Shown here: positions 1 through 15,400 of the stretch, one piece after another
How positions within the stretch are numbered: position 1 is the first letter of the stretch
Layout of the letters: every line of letters begins with the position of its first letter
Source: Archilochus colubris
Taxonomy: Eukaryota; Chordata; Aves; Apodiformes; Trochilidae
Length of the DNA stretch: 64,000 nucleotides
Assembly: GCA_023079485.1 (NCBI GenBank)
Contig: CM041098.1
Span: forward strand, 124,001 to 188,000
Direction: 5' to 3'
Program-made: the position numbers and the translations under genes
The notes under the pieces: model-generated
The model's database searches: none
What the model was told of the DNA's origin: nothing
What the model saw: the letters and a program-made list of their open reading frames with translations, nothing else

Positions 1-554
1 ATGATTCTTCAGTTTGAATTGCATTCAAATATGCCTTATACAAGGACTGACATGAAAAGATAAAACATACAATTTAGGACCTGGATTGAACTATATGTTG
101 AAAGAGCTGCAGTTTGGGACTGTTTGTATGTATTTTCCCAGGGTAAGCTTAGAAGAAAAATGAAGTTTGTGGAGTGACTGGAAGGTCATCAAACTTGGGG
201 TCCAGATGACAGAGGGAGAAAATTAATTCCAGAGACAATGATGAAAACTTTGTACTGACTAAATAGTGAAGCAGTCTAAGACAGCATTTCATTTGGACCT
301 TGGAAACGATGGAACCATGCAAGAAAGTCCTATTTTCTACAATGCTGTGATTGCATAAAGGTCCAACTTCCCTATGCCTCTACTTTAGGGGTTTTCTGAT
401 AGTATTGTATTTTCCTAAAAATGAAGATCTAAATAAAACCTCATTATTCTTTGGAAGGCGCAAGGGAACACAGAACTTAATGACCACATTTTGGGGATAA
501 ACTTTTGGAGTTCAAGCATACTGACAATTTTTTAAGTTTACTATATCCAAAAAT

Positions 555-655
555 CATTATTCTATTTATTCTATTATTCTATTTATTCTATTATTCTACT
601 CTTCTATTTATACTATTATTCTATTATTTCATTATTCTATTTATTCTATTATTCA
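555..655. repeat. TTATTCTATT-type tandem array
   Basis: About 100 bp of imperfect TTCTATTTATTCTATTA units. AT-rich simple repeat; a chance array is likely. Confidence 0.85.
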
Positions 656-1185
656 TTTTTCCATAAGATCTAATGAAACAGTTTAGCATCTGTTTATTAA
701 AATAGGCATGCATCATGTTTCCAAAAAATCAGCTTTTAAATAGAAACAGTAAATTCTTTCAGAAATATTACGGTTTCTTGGTAAAGGAGTTTTTACATCT
801 GCATCCCAACAGAGTAGCCTGTAAGTCTGGATGCGCAATGCTTTTCCTTGAAGTAGGCAGGGTTAACACTAGGGAGTTAATCAGTTCCAAGACTTTACAT
901 TTATGGGAGAACTTAAAGTTTGTGGAAAATCCAAAAGAAAAATCTCTGGAAAATGGAGAAGGGTTTATGTGTAGAAAAGTTAAAATAATCCATAGGCTTT
1001 GTTTCCCAACACCATACGGTACTGAATATCAGCCTGTTGCCTGTGGTGAACTGAAGCAGAGCTGACAGCTCTGCCTTTGTCAAAGGCTCAGTTGCAGGTA
1101 TGCAACTGAGCAGTTCTGGTCTGATTGATCATCTTTTCAGCCTCAATGAGCACCATTTTTTGGCAACCTTTGGTCAAAAATGACA

Positions 1186-1209
1186 TAGATTAGATTAGAT
1201 TAGATTAGA
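1186..1209. repeat. (TAGAT)n microsatellite
   Basis: Nearly five perfect pentanucleotide units in a row. Confidence 0.9.
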
Positions 1210-3778
1210 ATGAGCAATTCAAAGGGAAGAAGAACTACATGTTCTAATCCTCCAGAACACAGAATGTCACTTAACTACTCTTTTACATAGAAGTTGTCCC
1301 TACTTGAGAAAAGAGAATGTGGAACTTACTCAGAACTGAAAAAGTGAAAGAATAAAAGATGCCAAGAAGGACTGAAGGTCTACAGCCCTTCAGATGCTCC
1401 CCCCCCCTGCACCGGATACTACAGCAAATCTGGGTGTCTCAATCCTCTGCTGCTGTGAACCCTTGTGGGTACCAGGCACAGCAGGTGAGGCAGGCTGGAA
1501 TCTCAGTCTTAACTATGAGTTTCTTGCCTTTGCCTGGGGAACATTACGGCTGTAATACTATTTAAAAGGTAATTTTCTTGTCTAAGACTGCAGAAACTTG
1601 AGAGTTAAACTGCTTGGCATTTCATAGGGAGAGTGCTTTGGCTTAAGTTTCCTTTTTAGAAGAGTAAAGATTTGACAAGTTTGGCATCAGAGCTTGTATA
1701 TGAATATATTTCCCTAGGGGAAAGAATATACAGAAGACATAATTTCTTTTACAGGCCACACAACAGAAAAATACAAGGAGGCCTCTCACAAAAATGTTTT
1801 TGACATCCACTTCCTCACAGCATATAATCTGAGGCAACATTTTCCCATCTTGATTAACACAATTTATATGCACATAACTCTGACTGCTGCCATCCACTGG
1901 AGGGGAGCTTTCCCACAAAATAAACCCAAACCCACCAACTAAATTCAATCTCAAAATGCTTCTCTCTTCCCCATTCCTGGCTGTTCCATCCCCACATGAC
2001 ATTTCTCTACAACTTATTAAATCTCAACACTCCTCCAGATCAACCAGGGCTATGGACTGAAATAAAAACAAGAGAATATAGAGCAACGAATAAGATGATC
2101 ATTCAATATCATGAAGCCATGTTTGGACAAGATACAGTTTTATGTGTGTTTTATTAGACCAACTGAAACTATATAACTAAGTATAAAAGCAGAAACCTTC
2201 CCTAAAAAGCCTCAAATGTTTTTAAGCAACAAAACCACCCCTGCAGTTTTATAAAGGATCTCAAAAATCGTTTGGAACTGAAGCAAAGACCCTGAAATTG
2301 TAAAATTCTTCATGAGAAAAATTCAGAAGTAGCTTTGATTACAGGCCATTCAAAACTTTTTTACTTTCAACCATAGAACAAAACAAAAATGCTGAAGGAA
2401 AAGCTGATCTAAAATGTAAGATGAAGCCTTTCATTCTACCATTATGGATATTATAAAAAGTTTTATTACTAGTACATTTTAAGTATCAGCTAGATTTTTG
2501 AAACAATGAGTACTCAGTGACAGAAAACAGACATTCTAATACAGTTAAATTTTGCTTTGGCACAAACTGGAAAATCTATTTAAATAATATATAGCATGAG
2601 GGTGACCAGAGGGGAACCCGAACCAAAGACCACCAAGCCCTTACTTCTCTCAAGCAGAAACTGAACTTGAACTTTTACTCCAAAAACTGCTGGGCCTGCA
2701 AAAATGTCAATTACAAAGAATCATGATCAGAGTAGTGGTTTCACCAGAATCTAGGAGGTCTGTCTGGCAGCATGATCATTTGCACGTGTTATGATATATA
2801 GAACCTCCTCATCCTCTCCCATTGCCATTCTCTAGTACCTGAGCCTACAAACTCATCTCTGTCCAGGAGGAGATGCACTTTTCTGCTCTGCTCAGGGCTT
2901 TGTCACAGGTGCTCAAGCTGAGCTCCACTCATGGAGATGTGGCCCATGTTTTATTCCTCATTTTCCATGCTGGAAAGCCTCAGATTGTTATTTGTAACAG
3001 AGCCTGGCAGTGTTCCTTCATCCCCATCAACCTGCACTCATCCATTATAACATTATCAGTGTCCTACCATGTCAAGCATGTGCTAGGTCTGTTTCTGTAA
3101 ATGGGGGGAAATCTTGAGGGTGGGGAGGCACAGAGAGAGAGGGAAGCTTTGAGGCATTTCTTCCATTTTCTCTTTCCCCATTCAAACATTCCACAGGGCA
3201 AAATGGGAGCTATACTGTGCCACATTCCCACAAGAGATTTGAAGAATCAAAAAGAAGCCGTGATGCTTTTCTGGAAATATGAAAGGCATCCTATCATTTG
3301 TAGGGGAACAAGAGGGCAGTGTTAACTCTCCCATTGCACCCAAATCCTGTCAGTCACTTGAACCTTCACCAAGTCCTTTATATTTTGAAAAAAATCAACT
3401 CTATCTTCTGACATAAGATGATACATGTCATAAGTCATAAGTCTGACATAAGATGCTGACTGGGTTAACAATTAACCTCAGCTGGAGCAGTCTTAATCAC
3501 AGCTGAAATCAACCTGAAAAAAATGTGCTGTTTTGACTCCCTGATTAAACCATTCAGAAACCTAGCAATCCTCTGTCTCCCTCCAGCTGTCATCAATAGG
3601 AAACTATATACAGAATAAGACAACGCAACAGTCTCAGCAATATGTAAAAGCATTTAGAAGTGAGGCTTTCATATATGATATTGAAAGGGCAGCATGGAGT
3701 ACTGCTGTACATATTTTGTGCAAGAAATAGCACAAACACTGAGGACCAAATCTATGATTATTTAAGTAACTCTTCTCT

Positions 3779-3796
3779 AAATATATATATATATAT
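3779..3796. repeat. (AT)n microsatellite
   Basis: Short dinucleotide run. No further features. Confidence 0.85.
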
Positions 3797-6700
3797 GTAA
3801 TTTAATGAAGAAATAGGGGCCAAAGCTTCAAACCTGTATTCTCCTAACTCTAAAACAGTGCCTGTAGTGGCACAAATCTCCCAGTTATCTCCTGAAAGTT
3901 TCTGGACTTCTCTTCAATTACCCCTACTTATTCTACAACTTTCTTACATAAGAAATCTGAAAACTCTCATGTCCAGCTGTAAAGGGTTTTTTTTGCAGGC
4001 ACGATACTCATGGTGTGGCAATATCTCCACGTTTTTTAATTTTTTTCTTTAAAGTCTGTTTGTCTACAAGAAATTCTTCAACATTCTTCAGTATGAAAAC
4101 ATTTTGCAAGTGGTTATCAAGCAACAGATGCTTACTTCATAACACAAAAAAGGGTATATGACGGTTTGAAATGCCCCAAGGAAAATTAGCATACAGATAG
4201 CACAATGCAGACAAGGCAAACTGCTCAAAATAACACTTAGGAGTACATTCCATTATGAGAAAATAAGCAGGCCTGTTTCAGAGAAAACAATATGCTACAA
4301 CCCCACACCAGTGAAACCAGATTAATTATTTTGTATGGCAAAGGGACACATGCAGCAGCTTTACTAAAGTAGACTTATAGTTCACTAATGCAAATGAAAG
4401 CATGTTTAATTTTATCATCTCATTTTAAATGAACTTTGTTTTACTACCTGAATCCATCTTTGTTTGCCTCAGTGAGGTGGCAGGTCCCTCCATTCTGACA
4501 TGGATTTTGAATGCAAGAATTGATGGGCACACTGCAGTCTTGACCCTATTTGGGAAAATTCAAAACAAGGCATGGTTAGTAAGATTCATGTCATCTGAAG
4601 CAATGTCTCTTGCTCCCTCTCCCTATATATGGCACCATTTACAGGAAATCTGTGCTCTTCATACCATCACATGAGCTAGTGTTCTTAACTGATGGTCAGA
4701 TGTACTTACCATGTAGGTGAGAATTTGGCAGGGCAACTGTTCTGATCAATGGGACTTGTGGGTAGCTTGGTATTGTTTCACTTCCAAGATGTTTGTTAAC
4801 TCTTTCAATTGGCTGTTTTCAAGAAACAGCTGGTTTCACAGTTACCCTAACACACTTCAGTCTCTAATGTTGAATAATGAAAAGAATTAATCATGACCAC
4901 AGGTCAGCAGAAAGCCACACAGTCAGCACTAAACCCCATCTGAGGTTCTTGTGCTGGTTCTGTCACAGCTCAAGCTCCATTCATACTTGAAGTACTGCAT
5001 AAATAATAGTAGCAATTAAAATTTTCTCCAGAGTGCTTATTTTTGAAATTGGTGTAGTCTTAATTAAACCTAATCAAGACACGTAAAAATCCAAACCAGC
5101 TTATAAGTATAAACTGTTCTACAGAATTCATCTGATTTAGTCTGCTGAGTCCTGGTGCTAGGCTCTCCCATTCACATGTTACACAGTTCAGTCCTCCAAA
5201 TACACCTGAAATCTGCAGTATTTTGTTAGGTAGGACATACTGCCATTGAACTGTGAGAAGAAACTGAAACACACAGTAATTATACTATCATCCAATCACA
5301 AATTGTATTATCGTCCAACTCCACAAAGGAGCTTTGTCACAGAAATAGGACACAATGCTGCATTTCTTGAGGCTCTGTTCTGAGAACTCCCCAGAGAGAG
5401 GAGGAGCAGCTTTCTGTATACAGTTTGTGCAAATACAAGGAAATTGAGACATCCTTTCTATTGACTGAATCAGAAGTCAAACATTTCCAAAGACCAATGG
5501 AAAGACCTGGCCAACACCCTGCCACTCTGAGTTTATTGTCTTCTGTGCAAAGACCTTGCACAAGACCTGCCAATATAGGGTTTCTGCTTCATCCATCCTG
5601 CATTTGCAAAACAGCCTGTCTTTCTCCATTTGAAATCCCAAGCTCCAAAATGTCTCATGGTAGAGACTTGGTAGACTTGGGAAAGTGCTGAGGGAAGCTC
5701 ATCCAGGTTTAATTTTGGCACCATGCAGTCTGCAAGACTTCATGGATGTGAGCTGTGCAGCATTAACACTAAACCACTGCCACCCTTCTGCAAAACTGCC
5801 TGGGTTTTGTCCATCTGTGTTATGAATCCTGGGTATTTACCACATTATTCTAGTGAAGCTGCAAGATGCCATTTTTTAATATTTCTAAGATAACAAATAC
5901 TTTCCCTGTGTCACGGAAAAATTGACTATTCTATAGATATTTCAATAAGATTAGTTACTTCTGTCCATTGAACTCTTCATCCCTGTATCACTGAAATAAC
6001 AAACCTTTTGCAGCTAAGCATAGGAAGATGCAAAACATACCACAGCATCCGATTTTCTGAAGGTTTTTGTCATAGATAAATATGTAAAACAGTACCATCA
6101 CTTCCTCTTAGTCACATTATTTTGAATGTTCTAGTAAAAATTTAATAAATATAATAAAGATAATGTTACAAAGAGAGCAAAGCATTTTCAGTCTCTCATT
6201 GGCACACAAAATTTCTTATGACTTAACTCTCATTTCTGTACTAAACATGGCTGAATTATTGGCTTCTTGGGCCCCAGGCACCATGGAAACCAATTAGGAT
6301 GTGATGCTGAATCAGACCTAATTACTATACTAAGTTGCCATGTGACTTTAGGAAAATTAGAGTCCCAGTGACTCATTTTACCTATTGTAATAAATGGGCC
6401 ACCAGTACTTAATCCTTATCTGAGGATTTTCTTCTGAGGTGACTTTATGAATAGCAGATTGAAAGCTCACAAAACAATCAAAATTTCTCTGACAGAGAAA
6501 ACTGTGAAAAATCAAATTCTGAAAGGAGCGAAGCTGCAGAAAATATTGGTACTAATAAATCTACAGCAAAGCAAGGCCTTTTTATTTCTATATAAGACTG
6601 TCAGTACCCAGAAGAGCCTAAAGACATTCTAGAAACATCATTCAAATGAATAATGCATTTCTCTAGTCTCAATCTACAGTAAGACAGTTCTTACTGGAAA

Positions 6701-9700
6701 AACAGAATTGCTGTCAAGCATCACTAAGGTTAATTTATCTCTGAATTGGGAAAAAACCTTTGAATTATGTTCAGTGGGAGTAACTATTGTTAGAGGAGAA
6801 TACTGTGTGTTTTCCTTAAGACTGAAGAGCTTTTTAATGATGTCTGAATCAGAAAAAAGAGGCACAGACTTAGTTTCAAGGACAGGCAAGAAGATATGAC
6901 TGTCTCAGGAATTCACAGAAAGAAGATGAAGGTCTCTTCGTGTGCACTGTTTTATTTCTACAGCTTTCTTAAGCTTCCATTTTTGTCTAGTCTGGTACGA
7001 AAGCATCAGATCCAAAATACTTCTATGTAATTTCTCTCATTTTCTGTAGGAAAGGATTAAGTGTTGAAATATAAAATTTCTGCAACTAATGAGAAGACGT
7101 ATTCAGTGTCCAGCTGCCTTTTTAAACCTGCAGTAGCTCAGCTGGTCCAAATTTTATCTGGGCTGCTCCATATTTCAGGACAACTATCCACCATACTTAG
7201 AAAGTGTCAGTTCTTCATTTTATACTCAACAGTAATTAAGCATACTGGCCATTAGTGTATATACAAGCTGTTCCTTAGTACTGCTGTGCCAAATTCTAGC
7301 CTTTACAAGTATCTAGTACCAGAAAACATTACAACACCATTAGTAAAACACTGAAGAGCAAGTAGCAAAAACTAATAAGGACCTCAAAAGGAAGGAGAAA
7401 AGATAATATGATAAAAAAAGCACTCATTTGCTTTGACACTGTTTTCACAACTGCAATGATTTATTTTTTTTTAAATGAATTTTCACAGATTAGTTTTGTC
7501 TATGGAGACTGGAAGCTTCAGTGAAGATCACATGGCAGAGATTTGACCTCAGTCCATTTTAATGTGCTGCTTGACCCGTTTCTAAGAGCAGCAGGCAGAC
7601 AAGAGGCAGCAGCATGCAGCTCACCACAACAGCAAAGCAGAAACCTCCTGGTGTATAAAACTATCATTGCTGACTGCAAAAGAAACACAACCCGGACAGT
7701 GAGCCAGACACCTGCAGACAGGCAGAAGTCTATCTTTGTTTATGCTCTTTGTGGCCACAGACATAATGGTGAAGCCTCAGCCTGGAAAAGGTGTAGATGA
7801 TGCTCACTGGCAAGGTCAAAAAACTACAAGAGCTGGCAGGGTGTATGCAAGATCCATCTGCTTAGGCATACATAGAAATTATTTGGCAAGGCATGGATAA
7901 TATCACAGTAATTTTGGATCAGAGTGCTTTTAGGTTGCCAGGTGGAAGTTGGAAGATTTTGATGATCTGTTGTTCAGAAAAAATGCTGTGACTCCTTCTG
8001 AAGGTGGGCTTTGCTACAGACATCCACACCTTGGAGACCTCTAGGTACTCACACAGTGCTGATGAACTATTTGTCTTCAGTCATGTGTCTCAAAAGGGTA
8101 ATAAATACATACCCTCTGAGGATTGCTGCTTAGAAACGAACGAATTTAAGAAGAAAAAGTAATTACTTTCGCCCACTTCTAGTTCTGAAAAATCTTTAAA
8201 AATAAATTTGAATTTAGCTAGACAATTCTGGTTTTAGTTCAGTATTGCCATTTATACAGCTGTACTTCCACTGACACAGCAATAAAACAAAGTTGCCCGC
8301 CGCTCACAGGCATCAAGAGAAATACTATTAGCATAGAAGCCACATTATGAAGACAAGATACACTGATATTGTTTTTGTTGCTGTCCTGCCCGCTACTCCA
8401 TCATTTGGCTGATTTAACTCCCTCTGAAAACTTTCACAACATTAGTGTCTGAAGCAAATATAGAGAATAGCTATTCATACCTCACCATTTTAGGCACTAT
8501 ATAGTTAGCTTCTATGCCAGTCTAGCTTCATCTGGCACCTGATTAAACAATAATTGGGCATGGCAGCAGCACTTTTTAGTGACTTCCTTGTCCTTGTTAA
8601 TAAATCACAATTGTCAATTTAGCAAATTAGGCGAACTCTGGTCTCTTAAGCCTCATTTTATTTAAATCAGGAAGATTTACGATTCTACAGGGTATACTAC
8701 ACCTTCCATTACCTCTGTAGCTAGTAATCAAGAATATGCCTGTCAAAGACAAAATGCAAAGATTCATCATATTATTTTTTAAAAAACTCTGGTTCTTCTC
8801 CTAGGATTATGAAATTTAATTCTCCGTGGACATCTGAGGTTTATCTTGTAATTATACTCATTACCATGTAAATCCTGATTGTCCTTCTAGACCTCTCCTT
8901 ACATAAGCACTTTGGGTTCCAGTGGTCTTTTGGGCTTTTAATCAATGACAGAAGATATGTCATTAATCCATCATGGAGTCAATTCACACAGCATATCTCT
9001 GAATTGAGTCCACAGGTTCCAAACTGGATGGGGCAGGTGCTCTAGAGCTTCCAAGGTTACTTGATCAACTGGCTAATGCAAATTACTGCATGAACACTTT
9101 GGGAGATGTAGAAGAAAATTAGAGACAAGGAAAACAGCTGATTTTTCCTGAAGTTGCCACTGTATATAAAATCCAAAAATATTTCATGTAAAAAGGACAT
9201 CAAATATTTTATATGTAGTCTCTAATTCATCTTTTCAGTACCTTCAAAACACAGGCCTATTTATTTTAAAATACATGTTACAATGACAACAAAACTTTCC
9301 TCCTCAAGCTATCTAAAGCCAGTGTCTCTTTTTAAAATATGAACAGTGTAAAAAAAGTTGTAGAGGCTGAACAATTCTATAGAAAACACAATTCCTATTT
9401 GTAATAAATAAAATGAAATGCAACTGTTGTATTTTATATTTATTGCTGAAGGCAACAAGTTTAATCAATCTGTGTCTAACACTTAAACTATTTCATGCAG
9501 CCTGCATGACAGGGGAGGGAAGCTTTACATGCAGGAAACCCTATGAAACCTAACAGGAGGCAGGGCTTACGGGATTAAAAAAATTTCTCTAAAGCACTAG
9601 ATTCTAGATTTCTGGAATAAAAAGAGCTGAAGATTCTGGAAGAGCCATAGTCCATTTAAAGAAATTTCTGGTGGTGCATCCCTATATGTTAATACAGGGT

Positions 9701-11829
9701 TTTGGAACGGTTCTGCACTGATAAAAGGTCTCACACTCAAATAGGTTATATCAGCAAAAATGCCAGTATATTATGTTTTGTTTGTGGAAGCTCTGTAATG
9801 CTTCCCCTACAAGGTTTGCCAGTTGAGAGATACCAGCAATCTTTTCTGCAACCAAGGCTGCAATCTGGTAGTAGGCAGAGCTGTGACAGGTAATCCAGAC
9901 AGGCAGCAATGCTTTCCAAATTAAACATGCAAATGAATGTTTCAGGCTATTAAAGAAATCAAACCTAGTCACTATGATAATTATCAAGAAAACAAACATG
10001 CATTACAGAGGCACTCAGAAGTACCAGGAGGGTTTTGGGGGACATGGAGCTACCCAGGTCAGTGCTGGAACCTGGAATTGTCACCAAAGGAGTGCAGAGA
10101 ACTTTGGTACAGCTTCATCTGCAGTGTTTGTGCACCTACCGCTATACAACAATCTCCTCATTCTCGAGATAGGCTGGTATTAGATAATTTCTATGAAACA
10201 GGAGAGAGTTTACTTTCATATGAAAAAAAGTTTTCTCCTCAGCTTAGCTTGCTTACAGGAATTTCACCAATTCCATTATCCCCAAGTGAAAGGGAAAAAG
10301 AAGGCAATTAACCTCCTATGAAAATGTCTGTTCATGTTCTTGAACAGAAACCCAAAAGCCATATCATCAAGGACAGTCAATGCCAAGAAAGCCTCAAGCA
10401 TAACAGATGACAGGCAATCACAAGAAAATCTAACAATATGGATTTTCAGCTGTGACAAACTACTTCAATTATGGGGAGATGGTTGGATGCAGAAAATTAA
10501 GAGCTGGTTGAACAGAACTTGATTAAGCAGAGTTACAGCAACCAGCAATCACCTGAAAGACAGACAAACCACAGAGGAAGCACTATTAGTATAATAGGAG
10601 CAGGCAAACGTAAGAACAAGAGTCTGAAATTCAGCCTAAATGCCAATAAAAACTTCTTCTTTACCCTGGGGAAAGAAAGACTGGAAGTTTGGTGTTTTAA
10701 GGCATTTAGAACTAGGCCAGCAAAACAGTAGTAAAAACAAAGCAGAGTGGAATAATCCACATTGACCAAAGAATGAATGACAGTGCCCACCTGTGGGTGC
10801 GGCTTACTGTCCACTTTAACTGCTCAGATGCTTCTCCTGACGCTTCTCTGATGAACAAACAGAGCAAATGTCTGAAGCTGCTCAAGATCCGCCTTCTTGA
10901 TGGCTGTTGGCTTTATTGCTAAGAGCCCTTATTAGGACATGCTACAATACATGACTATGCTTTTTACAGGGCTTGTGGTGGGTGCATGCACGTCACCACC
11001 TTCAGCCAACAACTCGGGAGGTAATCCCTCCCTAAACCTTTCATTTTTATATTCTTTGAGATGTAAACCTCTATTTTCTTTAGACCTACCATAACAGAAA
11101 GGGCAAAAAGAAAGAAACACAATCCTGACTGATGCATGGTAAGTTTTACAGAATTAGCACACACAGGAAAATAATGTGATTTCTGCAGGGTTTTTTTCTC
11201 ATTAGGAGCATTATATGAAATTATAACCACCTACTGCTGACACTGGTGTTTGCTCTAAAAATCCATCCATAAATATAAGTCTACTCATTTTACATGGTCA
11301 TCCATTAGCACTCATCCCTAAAAGGCTTTCCACTTTATTTTACTATGAGGGGAAAATGCTTCTTCAATATAAATTAATGAATATGTTAAGTACAGTTAAA
11401 ACAAAGAAGCAAAAAAATAAAACACCCCTGATCACATAAATACAGGCTTCAGGAGAATTTATTAGAATTAAAGTTCAAGGAAGAATCACCTGTCACAAAC
11501 AGTATTTTGGTGCACTAATTTCTTCATATAGAAACCTGGCAATGAGCTTACATTCATCTGCCTGTCTCCCCCGACATTGACAGCAGGAAAAGTGGCCAAG
11601 CCAGAGTAAGACATGCAAGCAGGGACATTTGCTCTCCTGCCTCATGTGGATTGAGTGCAGGCTGGTTTAGGAGTTCCTTCCAATTTCTCCTCCTTTTGCA
11701 ATTTCAGCTCAGGGATTTATTTGTGCACTGAATGATGTATACTGGGACTTACATGCCTATGTTAAAAGACCCAAAGAAGCAAAAGCCTGAAGATACATTT
11801 CCAAACAGTGTTAGCCTAACAAGCTAGGC

Positions 11830-12475
11830 ACAACTTTCATTCAGCTGGCACTCATCATAACCCAGGCTCTACACTGGGTTACATTCATACCATCCCACCC
11901 AGTTCAGAATAGTTGAGGCATTGGCCCAGTGTCTTGGCCTTGAGCTGTAGGAGCTGGCCAGAATATCTGTACATGAGCAAAAACAACCATATCTACGCTT
12001 AAGGTCAGTTCTGCGTTGAATACTTCTCAGCCATTGCTCTAGGACTCCGATAGATTGTTCATGTAAGGGTGCAGAAGTACCTCCACAGGGCAAAGCGCAA
12101 ACACAGCAAATTTCATCTGCCCATGCTCAAACTAAGTGCAAGGCCATGTGCACCCTCAAGAGCAGACACAGCTTCTGCTCAGATATATCTATCTGCTCAA
12201 CTGCTGGTACATCAGTTGTGCCCCCATACAACGTGACAGACAGGAATCCTGCACATCCCCCAGACATTCTGCTCTGAGATTCTCTATGTCTAACCCTATT
12301 TCCAGGGATGAAATCCTGGCACAGTTGGCAGGGAGGAGGAAGAGCCAAACTTGTAGCAGAACTTTGGAGCCAGCTTCCTCATTAAATATCATTCTGGCTT
12401 CACTACAATGCCTCCCACCACAAGAGTCTGGCTGCAAAGAATACTGGCTCTCTGAAGCCCAAGAGCTTTACCCAT
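11830..12475. other. Unidentified G+C-richer segment, possibly repeat-derived
   Basis: About 650 bp standing out by base composition and scattered CpG from the AT-rich intron. Open frames of 60-113 codons overlap on both strands (for example 12136-12477 plus, 12189-12437 minus, 11869-12093 minus), as expected from G+C content rather than coding. No domain, terminal repeat or poly-A tail was identified. It could be a degraded LTR or a processed copy; I do not recognise it. Confidence 0.3.
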
Positions 12476-15400
12476 GATTTTTCCAATTGTATCTGTCATT
12501 CTGGATGACTGCTGAAATTGGATGATTTCAGTAAGGATGCTGGCTGAACTCAACAAGGAGGTGAATAGTTGATTAAAATCAACAGAGCAACCCTGCTACA
12601 GTCATGCATTAGCACCTGGGGCCTGAAGTGTGGGGATATGTTCTACACTAATTTCCCCTATCTTCGTTTTCCATTTCAGACAGATTACAGCAGAACCTAG
12701 TGCTGACAAACATCAGCTCAACAACTCAGGCTCCCACCTATCTGAGCAATCCAAGAGGCTGTGGCAATGCTGAGGCAGGTACTGCATTTCATATTTTGGG
12801 CTGAAAATGTTCTTTCATTTCTGATAAAACACAGCTGTATTTTAAACTCCCTTTTCCCAGTTCTGCGAATAACTCTACCTGGATGAAAGAATCTTTTTCT
12901 CCTTACTTTGTTGTTACCTCAGTTTATGGAAAAATTATGAAAGACACAAAGGAGACAAAAAAAATCATAACGGGTATTTCAGAATACAGCAATGGCAATA
13001 CACATTGAGCGTGTTTCGCTCACCTTCACTACAGCTTTCCAAGCAAATTGTCTATGAATTGATTTTGATTGAAAGTTTGACTATTGCCTTGAATTCTAAC
13101 ATCCATAGATTCAATTTTGCAGTATCAGTGGCAATGCACAAAAGCCACACACTCTGCTGAATAAATGAATTAGTATGGTACTGTTATCTATTTACCAGCC
13201 AGCAGCTGCACTCACACACACTTGCTCTGCAGGTGGCCAGCAGCATTTACAGCAGAAGAAAGCTTAATTTCTCTACTTGCAATCACGTTTCACATACTTC
13301 ACTACCCCACATATTATTTAAATAATCATTCAAAGAATGCTATGAAGAAATAAAAAGAGCCCACAAGCCCTTTGCATAATTACACCTATGTCTGTGTTTA
13401 ATATAATAACACAAGTTTCCTTTCTTTTCTCATCAAACAAAACTGCTTGGCCCGTGGGCCTCTCAGCTCAGGAGGGCCGTGAGTTACCTCACTGTAAAAG
13501 CTTACTCAGAACCACTGTGGGAAGCATTACACACTGCTGAAAGGTGACCAATAAGGTACACATTCAAGAGCACAAACATTTCTGTGATCATGAAAAATAA
13601 GAGATGAAGTCATGGTCAATGTGATAGTGAAAAATAAGACTATAGGTTTTTGCAACTACAGTTAACTGGTAGCAACTAGTTTGGCAACTGGTAATTTGGG
13701 TGGCCTTCTGCTAGTTGGCCTACTGTCTTCCTGAAGGCCAGCATGAGCATGGGAACCCCAGAAAGTGGTCTGTAACTGTCTGTCCCTTTCCAGGGAACTC
13801 TATAAAGCTGTCAGCTCATTTGAATGAGCTTACATTCGAAAAAAGTGTGGGTTTCCCACTTTATTGATGCACTGTTCCACAGATTTTTTTTTCAAAATCT
13901 ACATCAAACAAGAAAAAACAAATGCTGAGAGGGCAGATTTAGGACAATTTATCAAGGTCTAGGAAATAACTTCCAGATGGATAGAGCTGTTTGGTGCTGG
14001 CTGGTGAGAAGGAAGTAAGGTATTGTTATTGAATTAGCATGAATCTCTGGTGGAGAACTGTGTGGTATATAGAGTGCTCCTTTCATATGGTTTGCATTTG
14101 GACCTGTCATATTTCATTTTTATTCAAAAACCTGTGGTAAAGACACACAGCTCTGTTGCTTATTGAATTTCCACCAATTATCCCTGCACTGTTATCCAGT
14201 CAGTATTTTTAAACTCTGCACTAAGAGCCATGCCCTGGCCTGTTTGCTCTTTGCCACACTTGGATGACAGCTTGGTGCTTAGAGACTCACAAGTGGTTTT
14301 AGGTTTTATATTCATACATTGAATGTTACCTGGCAAAGCGTGTAAGAGCAGAAAAACTGGATGTTCAAGATGTTTCAACTGAGACACTTCAAGAGTTTAT
14401 CAAAAGCTTTCTAAGTAATATGATGCATAAGAAATCTAATGCACACTTAGTGATAGCTAATAGAACTAAAGGTCTCTTTTAGACTACTCTTGTTAATAAA
14501 TCCTACCTTTGTAAATGTCTTCTAAAGGTATATGTACTAATGTATTTGCTAATACAGAAATGCTGTAAAAAAACCCAAACCAAACACTGTAGGGTCAAAA
14601 AAAAGGTATGCTCATGACCAATAATTTTTACGTATAATAATCTGGATATCCGTTCCATGCCACATGCCTTATAGAGTAACACATAAACAAAAATCTATGT
14701 ATTTTCCTGCAAGCTTTGAAATCAATTACTTTTCAAGTTATCCTAAGGGCAACCCTTAGGGGCAGTCCCATCCTAAGAACTCAACATAGTTTGTATTAAA
14801 CATCACATTAAAACTTCCATTCAGTCAACTTCAAGAGATGAACACCCATAGTTTCCTTCATTGCAAAGACAAATCAGCTAACTACCAAGTATTTAGTTTC
14901 AGTTAGATGGATTTTTGACAATGTAGCCTTTTAAGATCCTACTGGTTGATATGCCCATGTGCAGAAGGATTTTTAATGAAAGGAAATTTTCAATGGGCTT
15001 TTCAATTACTTAGGAGAATTGTTATTATTCTTGAGCACTAGATATGGAGGCACTGGGGTAAGATGGCAAAAATAAGCTTTATATCTTCTCTTTACCAATA
15101 TTTCAGACATCTTCCACAATTACTCTATTTTCATTTGGGATATAACCTAGGCAAATAGAGAAGGGAAACAGTGATATCATCAGATCAAACTAATTGCTAA
15201 ATCCTTCCTGAAATTTAAGACATGGATACTTGTGCTTACTTCTCACATGTCTGGTTTTGCTCCTTTTTTTTGTTTGTTTCTCCCTAGCTCTCATTAGTCT
15301 GTGTTTTATGAGCAACTCCTTCAGCTGACCAAGACTCTGTTAGAAGTATCCAATGAGGCAAATAAAATCATCGTCTATAGGATGCAACCTACTTCTTTGG

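Noticed and set aside
9937..10311. 124-codon open frame on the plus strand
   Set aside because: Antisense to SLIT3 intron, no recognisable domain, composition typical of chance frames.
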